From Escallonia rubra (taxonomy: Eukaryota > Streptophyta > Magnoliopsida > Escalloniales > Escalloniaceae), in contig JAVXUO010001736.1 of NCBI GenBank assembly GCA_033065855.1, positions 1,107,001-1,171,000 on the forward strand: a DNA stretch of 64,000 nt, in the 5' to 3' direction. Shown in pieces: positions 11,843 through 21,616 of the stretch. The translations under genes were made by a program, and so were the position numbers. The notes below the pieces were generated by a model. It made no database searches and was not told the DNA's origin. It saw only the letters and a program-made list of their open reading frames with translations. Numbering within the stretch: position 1 is the first letter of the stretch; each line of letters starts with the position of its first letter.

Positions 11843-13446
11843 TTATTTAGAGAAAGATATTGTTGGGATTGGCCCCACAGTGGTGCAAACCTCTCTTGCA
11901 TAAGCCTTTCGCCCTTGGCCGGATGATCCCCCTGAGACGATTCCCCTCGAGATAGTATTGATGACGCCCGCATTTTCTTGTGCCTCTTTTCGTCCTACTA
12001 AGGGAGTGGCCTCCCTCATTTCATCCGTTCGATTGACATATTTTCTCAGATGTCCACGCTTGATAAGAGCCTCTATAGCGCGCTTGAGCGACTCACAGTT
12101 GTCTGTGGTATGGCCGTGGTCATTGTGGTAATGACACCATAAATTTCTATCCCTCTTGTTTGGTGCCGATCTCATCTTGTCTGGCCTCTCCAACATCTCT
12201 TTGTCCTTAATTTTGTGAAGGATCTGCGACGGCTTGGCGTTCAACGACGTCAAATTCTTCATATAAAAAAACTCCTTTGGGCGTCGCTCATCCCTTCTTG
12301 AACGTTTGGGGCCTCGTCCATCTTTTGGACTGTCTTCTCGGGTTCGCTTTCCAGGCTCCTGCCCATTGTCCCCTTGATTTCCCTTATGGGTCTCCAAGTA
12401 CTCTTTAGTCTGGATGTACTTGTTAGCCTTGTTCAGTAAGGCACTCATGTTCCCAGGGGGGGTTCTTGTTTACAGCAAAAGCAAACTTGGAAGTGGGGCG
12501 AAGCCTGTGCAAAAAGGCAGTGTATTTTACCGACTCGTCTAGATTGTCGATTTCTAAAGTTGCCGCATTGAAACGCCCTAAATAATGCGCTAGAGACTCG
12601 TTTCTCTCTTACACCACATTAAGGAGACTTGCAAAATTCTTCCTTCGAGTTTTGCTGCTCACAAAATGTTTCTGGAACAAATTGGAGAGCTGAGCAAAGG
12701 AATGAATTGAGCTCGGGCGGAGAGATTTAAACCATGCGTGCGCCGCCTTCCTCAAAGTGGTTGGGAAGGCCCGGCACATGACGACATCTGAGACCTGGAC
12801 TAGTAGCATATTTGTTTGAAACTAGTAGAAGTGCTCATCAGGGTCTCCGCTTCCATCATACAAATCGCACTGCGGCATCCAAAAATTTGGAGGAAGTTTT
12901 GCCTTCTCGATTGTCTTGGACATGGGCTATCCAGAGTCCTCCCTTGGGGGAGTGAATTCTTTCAGGGAAGGCCCAGAGATGGTTTTATGAGAAGCCCACC
13001 CTTGGGGGTGTACTTCTCGTGCAAGACCATGAACTTGTCCTTGGGGACGACGTCTTTGGTCGATGCAGCGTCGACCTTGAACTTCGCCGCCTGAAACAGG
13101 AGACGAATTCGTGATGCCTTCCATTGATGTCTCATGTCGGAAACATGAACCGCTTTTGGTAACGTGCTTGTCTGGGCTGATAACTGGGGTCAGCCTCTGA
13201 TCTATACTTCTGACCATAGCTTGACCTTGAGGTCAACCTGAGGCGAAGGTCACTCGGGTCCAGGTGGGTCTGATTGGTGGAGGCCATAGGAGCCACCACT
13301 TCAAGCGTTTTCTGTAGGGTGCTCACCATGCCTTTAAGTTCATGCATTTCTCTTGTCAGATTCACGTTTGGTGTGTTGAACAACTTCTGGGTCAGGCGGT
13401 GACGTAGGTCTCCCCTTTTTAAAAAGGAGTCGGGGAACGAGTTCAC
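11843..13446 (-). mobile_element. gag part of Tat element 1
   Basis: Minus-strand gag remains. N-terminal block KRGDLRHRLTQKLFNTP .. LDPSDLRLRLTSRSSYG; middle block typical of Retrotrans_gag (FPTTLRKAAHAWFKSLRP, LFQKHFVSSKTRRKN); C-terminal zinc-knuckle-like CHYHNDHGHTTDNC. The same blocks occur in the second Tat element at 21830-23130. Several breaks. Confidence 0.85.
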
Positions 13447-13654
13447 TGGGAGCTGTCACTCGTTTTCGGGGTGACCGAAGTCACATTGATCCGATCATTA
13501 GTGGAATATCGTTGGGATGGTGTCGACCGTTGTCCCCCTCGGTGAGAGCCACTAGATCGTACTCACCGGTTCTGGACTGAGCGACTGATCGGAGGGGTAT
13601 TAGAAGACTATTGCCTGGCCATGTTCTTTGTCAGTCCCACGGACGGCGCCAAAA

Positions 13655-14091
13655 TGTTGCTGCTAGAATATTGATCGGGAACCACAGCCGGGAAATGGAC
13701 CTGCAAAATAGAACACGATGTGACAGCCGGGGGTGTTCCGGCGAAGGAAGCTCCGATGCTAAAGTCAGAACGTTGCTACAGAGTAGAGCTTTGAATAGCA
13801 GAAATGCACTAGGTGTGTGTGTGTGTCTAGTTGCGTACCTGAGGCCTCGCTCATAATATAACATTGCCTTCCTAGAATCCTTCTTACCTCAGGACTCTCC
13901 CCTAATAGGCTTCCTAATCAGTTAGAACCATATTAGGACTCTGCTGGCGATCCCGAAGGATAACGTTTACGTCCTATCAGGATTCTACCACCCCCAGTAG
14001 AGCTTATCTCGAACACATGTCCCTAGGTTAACTCGGAGTCAACCTTGCCATGTGTCACCTCTTGGTTGGATGAGTACATTTAGTCATATCA
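13655..14091 (-). repeat. 5' LTR of Tat element 1
   Basis: 437-bp terminal repeat matching 3842-4281 at ~94% by eye. Its inner edge (13655) abuts the primer binding site; its outer edge abuts the TRIM remnant at 14092. Confidence 0.92.
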
Positions 14092-14103
14092 CCAGGTTCA
14101 ACA
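14092..14103 (+). mobile_element. Right end of the split TRIM
   Basis: These 12 bases (CCAGGTTCAACA) match the end of the TRIM left LTR (CCAAGTTCAACA) and are followed by GTATC, the same 5 bp that precede the TRIM at 3533. They show that the Tat element 3842-14091 landed inside the TRIM right LTR. Confidence 0.88.
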
Positions 14104-14399
14104 GTATCCATCTGCCAAAGCTGAAGGCGAGGGGGCAGAAGATTGCACCCTGCGATGATTTTGTATTACAAAGAAAGCAGCTCACGCGTTGACAAGAATG
14201 AGAGTGGAAATGAGCCTCCAAGAAAGCGCAAGACGTCGCCACTAGTTCGCATGGGATACATCTCCATAAGATATAAACGTCAAAGCCATGATGGTCAAAG
14301 TAGGTCCATATCGATGCTGAAAATTTCATGTTATGGAGGGTTGTTGAAAACAATCTGAAAATTTTCAGCATGTTCTAGAGAAAGAATGACTTACAGTAT

Positions 14400-14772
14400 G
14401 CATCATGGGTGGTCTAGGCTCTTTTTAGTTTTCCAGAAAGTCCTTTATTCTTCCCAACATAGGCAAAGCCTAATGATGTATGAAGCAAACCAGGAGAGCG
14501 AATATTTGTGTGCAAAGGATTTGATATTGCAAATGGACAATTGAACTTACCTGCTGCTTTATCTAGAGCTCTCAGTCTCTGGCAAACTGAGGAGAACAAA
14601 TTGGCTTTATCCCCATGGATACTCCTGATCACGTTGTATGGAATTTGCAAAAGAATGGGAAGTTAGAGGATAACATTTAATTCCCTGGCAATATTCCAAA
14701 ATGTGCTTTGAAATAATGGATGCTACGCGAAGGAGTTTTGAGAACCAAGGCTAAATTGAAGGCATGGAACTG
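14400..14772 (+). pseudogene. LINE (non-LTR) fragment, left part
   Basis: Weakly coding-like remains in the orientation of a LINE reverse-transcriptase C-terminus: GDHVVWNLQKNGKLEDN-like text around 14620-14665, then LRTKAKLKAWNC just before 14772. The second motif is the segment that normally precedes the zf-RVT zinc finger in plant LINEs, and it resumes at 16053 after the solo LTR. Stops and shifts are frequent. Confidence 0.5.
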
Positions 14773-16052
14773 TGTTAACCCTACGGTTATTTAACCTAGG
14801 ATTATATTTGATTTTGATGATAACTAACATTGATGATTATGATGTCTAAACATGCATTGAGTTGATGAAGCTATATGAACAATCTCATACTCATGCAAAC
14901 GGATTATTAGACGAGCAACACGATCAAAGACTCTCAACGGAACGCATCAAAGAGGGAATTCGTCGATTGAAGTTTTCATGCTTTTATTTCCGTCTTTGTA
15001 AACTAGACATAGAGAGATGATCGTTACGATGACTGTATACCTAGAACTTGCCCATAGGTTTCCCTTGCATGCATAAAAGTTTTTCATGCTTTAAAAATAA
15101 GGAAACTGCATTTTCAGGAATGCAGTCGACTGCAAGTTGGGCAGTGAGGTATTACAGTCGACTGCATTGGAATGCAGTCGACTGCATTGGAATGCAGTCG
15201 ACTGCAATACTTCCAGTAGCCTATTACAGTCGACTGCATTGCATTGCAGTCGACTGCAAGTTGGAAATTTGAATTTTCAACGGCTACTTTTGGGAATACA
15301 GTCGACTGCAATGGGACATTGCAGTCGACTGCATTTACCGTTTGGCGCATTTAATGCTCCACCGAACTCCAAACAGTCATATTTATTTCCACCTCTATAA
15401 ATACTCTTCTTGGGCATAGTTTTGATTCATCAATTGCATTCAAAGCTCTCTTATCTTTCATATTCTCAAAGATCAAAGCAATTGTTCAATCTCTCTTGGT
15501 TTTCATTGATTTCTCATCCATTTCAAGAGAGCATTTATTGTGAGCTTACATTTGAGAGATATACACTTTCATAAGTCATCATACACTCATCTCTCTTGTT
15601 CTAGTACTTCAACTTGTACTCATATACTTATTGAGAGTGAAATCTTGTACACATTTTTTCATCTAAAGGTTCTTGTATCAAAGCTTGGGGTTGTCAAGCT
15701 TTGGAGCTTTGAGTTTGTCAAAGCTTGTTCTTGATGTGGGCATAGCATCAAGGGATTGTAAGAGGTTCGATCTTGACCCGTAAGGAAGATCATACTAGTG
15801 GATTCTAGGGCCTTTCAAGGGACTTCCTTGAAGGGGTGGACGTAGGCTTGTGGGTATATCAAGCCGAACCATTTAATTTTCCTTGTCAAGTATCTCTAAA
15901 CCCTTCTCTCTTTACATTATCGTTTTACATTTGTGTTGAGATTGGTTGTTTGTTTATTTGAGTTATTGAGATTGAGGTTTGTTGGTTATTATTTTTTTAA
16001 GTAGTCTTAAAACCCTATTCACCCCCTCTTTAGGGTTATTTTATTGGTTTCA
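14773..16052 (+). mobile_element. Solo LTR, SIRE/Maximus-like Copia
   Basis: A 1280-bp TG..CA unit with a perfect 5-bp target duplication AACTG (14768-14772 and 16053-16057) and no interior, so a solo LTR left by recombination. It begins TGTTAACCCTACGG; near its end is AACCCTATTCACCCCCTC, a string familiar from SIRE/Maximus-type Copia LTRs. Upstream of a TATA box at 15396-15403 it carries eight copies of a palindrome based on TGCAGTCGACTGCA (15120-15340). A second copy in the opposite orientation is at 48440-49727. It splits a LINE fragment. Confidence 0.88.
15120..15340. promoter_or_regulatory. Palindrome array upstream of an LTR TATA box
   Basis: Eight near-identical copies of the 12-14-bp palindrome (T)GCAGTCGACTGC(A) within about 220 bp, separated by gaps of about 20-50 bases from start to start. 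The TATA box CTCTATAAATAC at 15394 follows about 60 bp later, so the array lies in U3 where LTR enhancers sit. Each palindrome has a central CG. A role as binding site for a dimeric factor is inference. Confidence 0.6.
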
Positions 16053-16620
16053 AACTGCATTGTGGAGGATGTTTAATTTGCGCTCTCTGGAGGACGTTTA
16101 ATTTGCTCTCCGTGCAACTCAGCAACAGAAAGCGTAGATCACTTATTCTTACCCTGTCAGTATACTGCAAATCTATGGCACAAAGTATTCCATTAACTGA
16201 AGCTGAGGACGGCCATGCACTCCTGGCAGCAATTTTTTTTGGACAAGTCACTCTGAATTTTAGGTACAAAAGCTTCCAAAACAGGTCGAATAAATTAACT
16301 GTGGCTGCGACCGTGTGCATCATTTGGAATGAGAGAAATGCCAGAATTTCAAGCAGGAGCAGAGGGATGTGGATGGTTGTTTGCAAATGATTCAATAGCT
16401 GGTTCAATATAGGGTTCTAAGCTGGAAAAAGATGTGTTGACCACAACATTAACAGGCAGCTGTGTAGGGAGTGGAAAGTATCGGAAAGAGTTCTTGCTCC
16501 TAGTGAGATTGTAGTGAGCTTGCCGATATGAGTTTTGAGCTGAGTTTCTTTCTATTTTTTGGACTAGTCGTGATCTCGCAAAGATTGTGAGATTTACCAA
16601 AATCAAAAAGTATTTGTGTG
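16053..16620 (+). pseudogene. LINE fragment, right part (zf-RVT and C-terminus)
   Basis: Directly after the solo LTR the LINE reading continues. From about 16094 it reads CLICSPCNSATESVDHLFLP followed by CQYTANLWHKVF: the CxxC..HxxxxxC zinc finger (zf-RVT) of plant LINE reverse transcriptases. In another frame from 16290 it reads KLTVAATVCIIWNERNAR, the usual downstream tryptophan motif. The change of frame and a stop after VFH show it is decayed. LINE-like 3' UTR text (TTGTCTTGGTATTATGGTC) may extend to about 17110. Confidence 0.72.
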
Positions 16621-18690
16621 CAAAGGCAGCTAGCCTTCAGCTAAAATCTTCATCGTCTGAGTTGAGCTAGTGTCAAATACAACCTCTTCACATTTTCCTT
16701 CAAACCATGCTGAAGAAGTCTAGGCAAGAGTTGCAGGTTCCTTGAGAAGCCGACAATGCCTCCACAAGATAAATAGAGCTCTTTACTTGTATGATGCCTC
16801 TAGGGATTTATGGACACATGATACTGCTGGTATACCCTTTAGTTCACTGTTTCTGCCATTTTTTCTATGCTGGAAGTAGCATTATATTTCGCTTGATACC
16901 TGGCTGGAATGCATCTGGTGGCCTCCTTGGCTCGGTCGCCCTTTGGGACCCAAAGGATGCTGGTGCTTTATATCCTAGGTAAATCGAGTGTTCATCCAAA
17001 GAGAAGGAATCTCATCATGGCGCTCTTGGTTTGTCTTGGTATTATGGTCTTATTTGGTAGTTGTGGTAGTAGCATATTGTCTTGGTGCCAAACCCTCAAT
17101 TTGTAATCACACGCTAGTTCAATTTCACTGGACATATCGGATGTTTTAGTTTGTGTGCTTTAAGATTTGAGTGAAAGAAAGAGAGAGAGAGAAACCTTAA
17201 GAGAGATTCCTTGCGTATCCTCCGAGCTAAGGTTCCTCCATCCTTCACCACCGGTCAATGCGTGGCACGAATGCTGTGCATCATTCTGACCGGTTAAGGG
17301 GACTCCCAAGGATCCTTTAACCCTTGAATTCCCTTGTTTATGGTTGAATCATACTCATGGTGTAATGACGTCCAAAGCAAAAACTGTTGCTAGCCTTATC
17401 CAGACTATGCACTTTTGGTCGTTCTTGAACTCTGCTCTCGCAACACATCAACAAATATTCAATTGTCAAAGTTCAATGCTACCAAGTCAGTCAACCCAAG
17501 ACACACACTCAAGTCACATGTTGCACCTCTTACACAAAAATATTCCAAGTGTTGGACTACTCTAAATGTTAGAATCGATGTCTTGTGCCACGCCTCAAGA
17601 TTATTCTAAGTGTTAGAATCGACGTCATGTGCCGTGACTCAAAAATATTCCTAGTGTTGGAATTGACGATGCGCCTTCCCCTGAAAGGGTTGGCCTTCGG
17701 CCTTCCCTCGAAGGGATCAACCAAAGCTCCCTCTTCTTGGGGGATCTTTTGCTTCACCCTCGGGGCTCCATCTCCTCGGGTGCTCCCATGCTTCACCCAT
17801 CGGGTGCTCCATCTCCTTGGGGGCTCCTTGCCTCACCCCTTGCTCTCTCCTCCCCTTAAGGACTCCATGCTCCATGACTCTCGACCTCGTCCGAGCACCA
17901 TCTTCGCGTCACGTGCTCCTGGAACGACGCCCATCTCAAAGACACCGTCACCTTGCCCGAGCACCGACTCCGGGTCACGCGCCCTCCTGACGTCCATCTC
18001 CGTAACACCCCTGGCCTCTCCTAAGTGCCATTTCCGGGACACGAGCCCCTGACACAATACCCGTCCTCATAACATACTTAATTGTCACTAAGTATTGCTA
18101 GTGACAATTTTAAATACACCTTTAACAACAGTTCTTGAATATGTAATGGCGGGTTTTAACTTTAAATGGAGCGGCATCGCCTTTTCTTTCTTTTCTTATA
18201 CCTCACAATGTTTTATCCATGATGTAAGGCTGAAGGCTTGGTGTGTAGAATTCGTTCCTTTTGAACGCTTAGGAAACAATTGGTTATGACTTATGGTAGT
18301 ACTAGTAGTAACAATAGAAAAATGATAATATATAGTACAAATATAGTGGAACGAAAATTTGTGAACACAATTTTGCCCTAAAAATTGTCGTCCTAGTATT
18401 AAGACGGTTTTAACTCTAAAATTATCACTATTAAGTATTAGAAAGGAACGATTGAAGCTCTCGGAGCCGAGGCACTCGGCTGTCCATTCTCCTCATTACA
18501 TGCTGCACCCTTCACCCTTGCTTAGCCCATTTCCATCTAAAAATGTAATTTAATGATAATTTTTGCCTTTAAGTGACAACCAAAAGGATGAATCAGTGTG
18601 CAATGAGACAAAAATTGCAAAAAATTGCAAAAAAAAACCAATTACACTATTCCACTTAAAGAAATATACATTTTAAAGTAAAATTTTGAA
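16620..18690. other. Intergenic, with a ~44-bp tandem repeat and a C-rich block
   Basis: No gene recognised. At 17541-17670 a ~44-bp unit (TATTCTAAGTGTTAGAATCG plus GTGCCACGCCTCAA-like) repeats three to four times. From about 17680 to 18060 the plus strand is CT-rich with imperfect repeats of GGGTGCTCCATCTCC and similar; a 155-codon open frame across it is most likely a by-product. A GAGAGA tract is at 17179. From 18060 on it is AT-rich with nothing recognisable. Confidence 0.5.
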
Positions 18691-18781
18691 ATGTTGAAAA
18701 TAACAGGGCATTGGTTTGTAATGCTTTGCAAGTTAAAGCCCAGTTCAAAGTTCAAACACCTTGGAAGGCCAGCGAAAGACG

Positions 18782-20905
18782 ATGGCAGCCGCAGCTCAGC
18801 CTTTCAATGGCAACGTCAAGGCAAAATTTCTCTTGCCTTATTTCCGTATTCCATGTTCCCGTTCAGTTGGTTGAATCATCTTATTCAATTAATCATTTGT
18901 TTGGTTCTTAAAACGTTGGATTGAAACAGCATAAAAGTCAAAGTGAAATCTCCTAATTTGTTAGCTTAGCTTCTTTTATTTCATATGTGCTTCCAAATAG
19001 AGATACCCATGTCGTAAACTCTGGTATATGTTGTATGATTTGTTTTCATCTGTAGTGTTGGTTCAGATTTTGATGAATGCGTGCCACGTGTTTGTGAAAA
19101 GTGCTAAACGGCTTGAGCATTCTGTATCCACGTTAAAGCAATGATATTGGTATACAGGTTACTTCATCTGTTCTTCCCATGTTAATTGTCCGTGGTTTCT
19201 GGGATTTCTTCACTGGCAGTGTGATGATGATGAATGGGACTTGAACCCATGAACGCCATGTGGAGGCTTTATGATGTGGCTGCCGGTTGATGATTAAACA
19301 GTGTGTGTGCCTTGATCTTTATGCAGAAAGCCTTGCCTGGTCAAGGTGCATCAATTCAGAAGGTTTACGGTGGAGAGCGTTTGATGCCAAAGGCCAGGTT
19401 GGAATGTAATTCATTGCATGATATCTTCCTACAGGCTATTTACTGAAATCCTGTTGACTACCCAGTTAATCAGAGTTGAATTCCTGTCTTTCTTTGTGAA
19501 ATGGTTTTTACTATTTTCCAAGGCATGAAGTGAATGTAACTAACAATTCCTTACTTTTTCTTTAGGTCCTAGGGAGGTTGGCATCACAAATATCTATTGT
19601 TGTTCAAGGCAAAGACTAGTCCGCATACGCACCTAATCTCGATAATGGAGATATGTGCTTTGTGCTTAATGCTAAGGATGTATGTGTCACAGGGAGGAAA
19701 CTTACTGACAAGTTTTATCGATGGCATACTGGGCAAGTATTTTCATCTTCAGATTGCACTTTTGTTGATTGAACTGGTTGACTCTCTGTTGGAAAACTAC
19801 ATGAATTCAATTATTTTGTTGTTTTAGTTTCCTTTAGCTTGATTTTTTATGCTATAGTATACAAAATAGGGATAGACTATAATTTCAATCACGCAGTGAT
19901 GTTAGTCACTTACCTAGAGGAGACGTTATCTTACTTCCTGAGAAGTCTCTTGCCCTTGTTGGACTATATCTCTTCTGTAGGTATATCGGCCACCTAAAGG
20001 ACAGGAGTTTTAAGGACCAGATGGCTAAGGATCCCACAGAAGTCATTATGCATCTATTAAATCTTTTGAAACTTTCCTTGGTTCTTAAATTGAGCTGCTT
20101 CTTAAATTGAAGAGTCGGTTCTTACCTGACAACTCTGCAATGCAAGAAAGGTTCTTCTGGAGTTCAAACACATTGGGTTCGTCAGGGAGAGTTGCCAGGC
20201 CTTCTGGTAATGCAAGTAGCAGAAGCAAGGAATTTTTTTTTTCCTGGAGTTTTTAGGCTTTCAGAATTGATCTGATCCTTTCCATTAATCTAGAGTGGCT
20301 GCTATTAAAGGATATGTGACATCAAATAATAACTAATCTATTTTTTTTTTGATTTTGAAGTTTAGTTCTGGGTTTCCCTTTGGAAATGTTTTATATTCAC
20401 GCATAAAGGGCATGGGGTTGTTTGATGTTTTGAAAAGGTCACCATTATTAGAAGAAAAATTGTATTGAACCACAAAACTCTTTTTCTAAGATAGCAGTGT
20501 TACGCCATAACTAAGAGTGTACAAGCAAGTTATTTATTGTTGATATCAGTATTAGGGTGTCGATTGGTCGAAGGCAAGAAGTTTGGGGAAAATTTACTGG
20601 CAAGCTAGTAGTTGGAGAATATATAATGTTTAGGCTTCTTTCACATCTTGACCTTCACATGCAAGATTCTTTTGCATGCAGGATAGGGATCGAAATTTGA
20701 GGAAATTTGCTGGTAGTGAGCATCCCTTTCATGACAGGCCAATTGAACCCTATGTGATACCTCCTCGTCAAGTATGAGAATTGCGGCCTTGAGCAAGATG
20801 AGCCATGATTCGAGCTCAGAAGAAGGTTGTGCAACAAGAACAGGGTACTACACATAAAAGGAGAGGCAAAAAGAGGGAAGAGGGGGACCCGAAGCGAACA
20901 TGTCA
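18782..20905 (+). pseudogene. RPL13: Decayed gene for organellar ribosomal protein L13 (uL13m-like)
   Basis: Plant nuclear gene family for organellar (probably mitochondrial) L13. Exon 1 18782-18820 reads MAAAAQPFNGNVK; exon 2 19327-19397 starts KALPG and after a one-base loss continues EGLRWRAFDAKGQ; exon 3 19566-19732 reads VLGRLASQISIVVQGKD, a TAG, then AKDVCVTGRKLTDKFYRWHT; exon 4 from 19981 reads YIGHLKDRSFKDQMAKDPTE; a weak RFLPDN segment is near 20114; the last exon starts near 20679 with DRDRNLRKFAGSEHPFHDRP and PYVIPPRQV. After that, three in-frame TGA codons stand where relatives have arginine (R-E-L-R-P-R-A-R-R). Donors after exons 1 and 3 are GC rather than GT. The exon-intron layout is kept, so this was a duplicated gene, not a retrocopy. 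20906-21137 is its probable 3' UTR. Non-functional as a full-length protein. Confidence 0.85.
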
Positions 20906-21137
20906 AACCTAGGGCGATTTTGCGGTTCTGATTGCTGAAGCTTTGTTTGTAATCACTTTATAAGCACAGCTAGTAGAAGAAGTTGACCCTGGCATGTGAG
21001 TCTTGTCGGCTTGGTCTTATGGTACTTGTCTTTTTCAATTAGATTTGCTGTGTTAAGGGCCGTAGGTTGCATGTTTTGTTTGATAAATTGGCAGTTCCCA
21101 GTGCTGAAGAAATTGCCAGCACCTTGGAGTTTGTTTG

Positions 21138-21582
21138 TGATATAGCTAAAAATATCCTTCCAATCTACGGACGACACGTGGCGGTCATGACACGTAACCC
21201 GTATTGACTCACTACTGATATGGCACTTACCATATCAGTCATCAGACAGAATCTTAAAAAGACTCTGACTCTATCAGCTCAGATTGACATAAGGATCTTC
21301 TAAGATCCTAATTGGATTCTGATTAAAGTTGGTCAAAGCCCAATCTTACTAGGATTCCTCCTTCTACCACTATATAAAGGGGTCATGCCCCTCAGGTAAA
21401 CCTAAGCTCACACATATACACATTGTGTCTTTACTGCTTCTTCAGAGTTCTACATCGTTAGCCTTCTCTGACTTAAGCATCGGAGCGTTCCCCCGCCGGA
21501 ACCCCACCCGGCGGTAACTCCGTGTTCTCTTTTGCAGGCCTGATTTCTGGTGCTGTTCCCGATCCAGTTTTTAGCTGCAACA
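21138..21582 (+). repeat. 5' LTR of Tat element 2
   Basis: 445 bp from TGATATAGCTAAA to TTTTTAGCTGCAACA. Start chosen by resemblance to the start of the Tat 1 LTR (TGATATGACTAAATG) and by equal length. TATA box CTATATAAAGG near 21370. The sequence runs through to the primer binding site at 21586 without interruption. Confidence 0.78.
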
Positions 21583-21616
21583 GATTGGCGCCATCCGTGG
21601 GACCCCTACAGGGAAC

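Larger units (their letters stand above)
3842..14091 (-). mobile_element. Ty3/Gypsy element, Tat lineage, full length with both LTRs; broken
   Basis: LTR retrotransposon read on the minus strand. 5' LTR 13655-14091, 3' LTR 3842-4281 (about 440 bp each, TG..CA). Next to the 5' LTR is a TGGCGCCGTCCGTGGGA-type primer binding site (minus strand, ending near 13651). In element order it carries gag, protease, reverse transcriptase, RNase H, a second archaeal-type RNase H, integrase, an antisense extra gene and a tandem-repeat 3' region. Dual RNase H plus an extra gene downstream of pol is characteristic of the Tat lineage. The two LTRs differ at roughly 26 of 440 positions by hand count (~6%); at 1.3e-8 substitutions per site per year that would be about two million years, a rough figure. 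The coding region has several breaks, so it is a fossil. Target duplication is imperfect: CCA or CACCA, depending on where the end is drawn. Confidence 0.9.

Noticed and set aside
15120-15340. Evenly spaced palindromic repeats resembling a CRISPR array
   Set aside because: Repeats are 12-14 bp, spacing is uneven, the host is a plant and the repeats lie in a TG..CA LTR with target duplications.
17585-18052. 155-codon plus-strand open frame
   Set aside because: Lies in a CT-rich repetitive block, has no recognisable domain and is probably open by composition.
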